From the NCBI GenBank assembly GCA_023300365.1, contig JALZWD010000175.1, forward strand, positions 1 through 7,009: a stretch of DNA of 7,009 nt. The letters are read 5' to 3'. Made by a program: the position numbers and the translations under genes. Position 1 is the first letter of the stretch, and each line of letters starts with the position of its first letter. The notes under the pieces were generated by a model that made no database searches, was not told where the DNA came from, and worked only from the letters and a program-made list of their open reading frames with translations. Below are positions 6,712 through 7,009 of this stretch, piece by piece. The DNA is from Flavimaricola sp. (GTDB lineage Bacteria; Pseudomonadota; Alphaproteobacteria; Rhodobacterales; Rhodobacteraceae).

Positions 6712-7009
6712 ATGCTCACCCTTCCCCCATCTGTTACTCCACGCGCTTTTGAGCGCCTCTCCGAGATTGGCGCGGCGGATCAAGGCAAGGCTTTACGCGT
6801 TGCGGTCGAGGGCGGCGGGTGTTCGGGCTTTCAATACGAGATCGACCTTGATGAGCCCAAGGCCGATGACATGGTCCTTGAGGGTGCCGGAGAAAAGGTG
6901 GTGATTGATAGCGTGTCGCTCCCGTTTCTGACGGATGCCGTGATCGATTTTACCGAAGAGCTTATCGGTGCGCGTTTTGTGATCAATAACCCCAATGCCA
7001 CATCCTCTT
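6712..7009 (+). CDS. erpA: Iron-sulfur cluster insertion protein, ErpA/IscA (HesB) family, 3' end cut by window
   Basis: A-type carrier that accepts Fe-S clusters and delivers them to apoproteins in the cytoplasm. Ninety-nine residues are visible out of an expected 107 or so. The first conserved cysteine is C37 in EGGGCSGFQYEI, and the end reads FVINNPNATSS, directly before the expected C-terminal Cys-Gly-Cys motif, which falls outside the window. The segment VVIDSVSLPFLTDAVIDF followed by TEELIGARF is closer to ErpA than to IscA, but A-type carriers are hard to separate by eye. The ATG at 6712 has a weak AGG (6702-6704) seven bases upstream. No iscS, iscU or suf genes adjoin it, which is normal for ErpA in this group. 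Confidence 0.9.
   Translation, partial: MLTLPPSVTPRAFERLSEIGAADQGKALRVAVEGGGCSGFQYEIDLDEPKADDMVLEGAGEKVVIDSVSLPFLTDAVIDFTEELIGARFVINNPNATSS

Overview
The window looks like a chromosomal segment of an alphaproteobacterium of the Rhodobacterales (Roseobacter-type). The evidence is gene content and order: an ErpA-type iron-sulfur carrier diverges from a type-2 dGTPase (dgt), and further along the same strand as dgt lie arginyl-tRNA synthetase (argS) and a membrane-anchored protein of the SPOR-domain type. From memory, erpA|dgt-argS-SPOR is a conserved run in this order. Base composition is moderately GC-rich. All proteins read cleanly, and no RNA gene, insertion sequence, CRISPR array or phage-like gene was seen.

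Layout from left to right: (1) 1-600, minus strand, N-terminal part of the SPOR-type protein, running off the left edge. (2) 685-2439, minus, argS, 584 aa with intact HIGH-type and KMSK motifs. (3) 2440-2538, a short divergent intergenic region with a plausible argS promoter. (4) 2539-3753, plus, a 404-aa polytopic membrane protein that I recognise as a shortened, divergent relative of haem-copper oxidase subunit I. (5) 3629-5461, minus, a 610-aa NhaP/CPA-type cation:proton antiporter with a C-terminal TrkA-N-like domain; its 3' end overlaps the 3' end of gene 4 tail to tail by 125 bp. (6) 5451-6623, minus, dgt, overlapping the antiporter start by 11 bp. (7) 6624-6711, a divergent promoter region. 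(8) 6712 to the right edge, plus, erpA, lacking only its last few codons.

The minus strand probably carries two transcription units, dgt-antiporter and argS-SPOR. The oxidase-like gene is a single plus-strand gene wedged between them. The housekeeping genes serve dNTP turnover, tRNA charging, cell-envelope peptidoglycan binding and Fe-S maturation. The antiporter and the oxidase-like gene are the accessory part, sitting where dgt and argS are usually adjacent.

The most unusual object is the oxidase-like protein. It keeps landmarks of helices I, II, IV and X-XII of subunit I, including candidate low-spin haem histidines, but the stretch that normally carries the CuB histidines and the active-site tyrosine is missing. 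It is therefore unlikely to be a working terminal oxidase and may be a haem-binding or assembly protein of unknown role.
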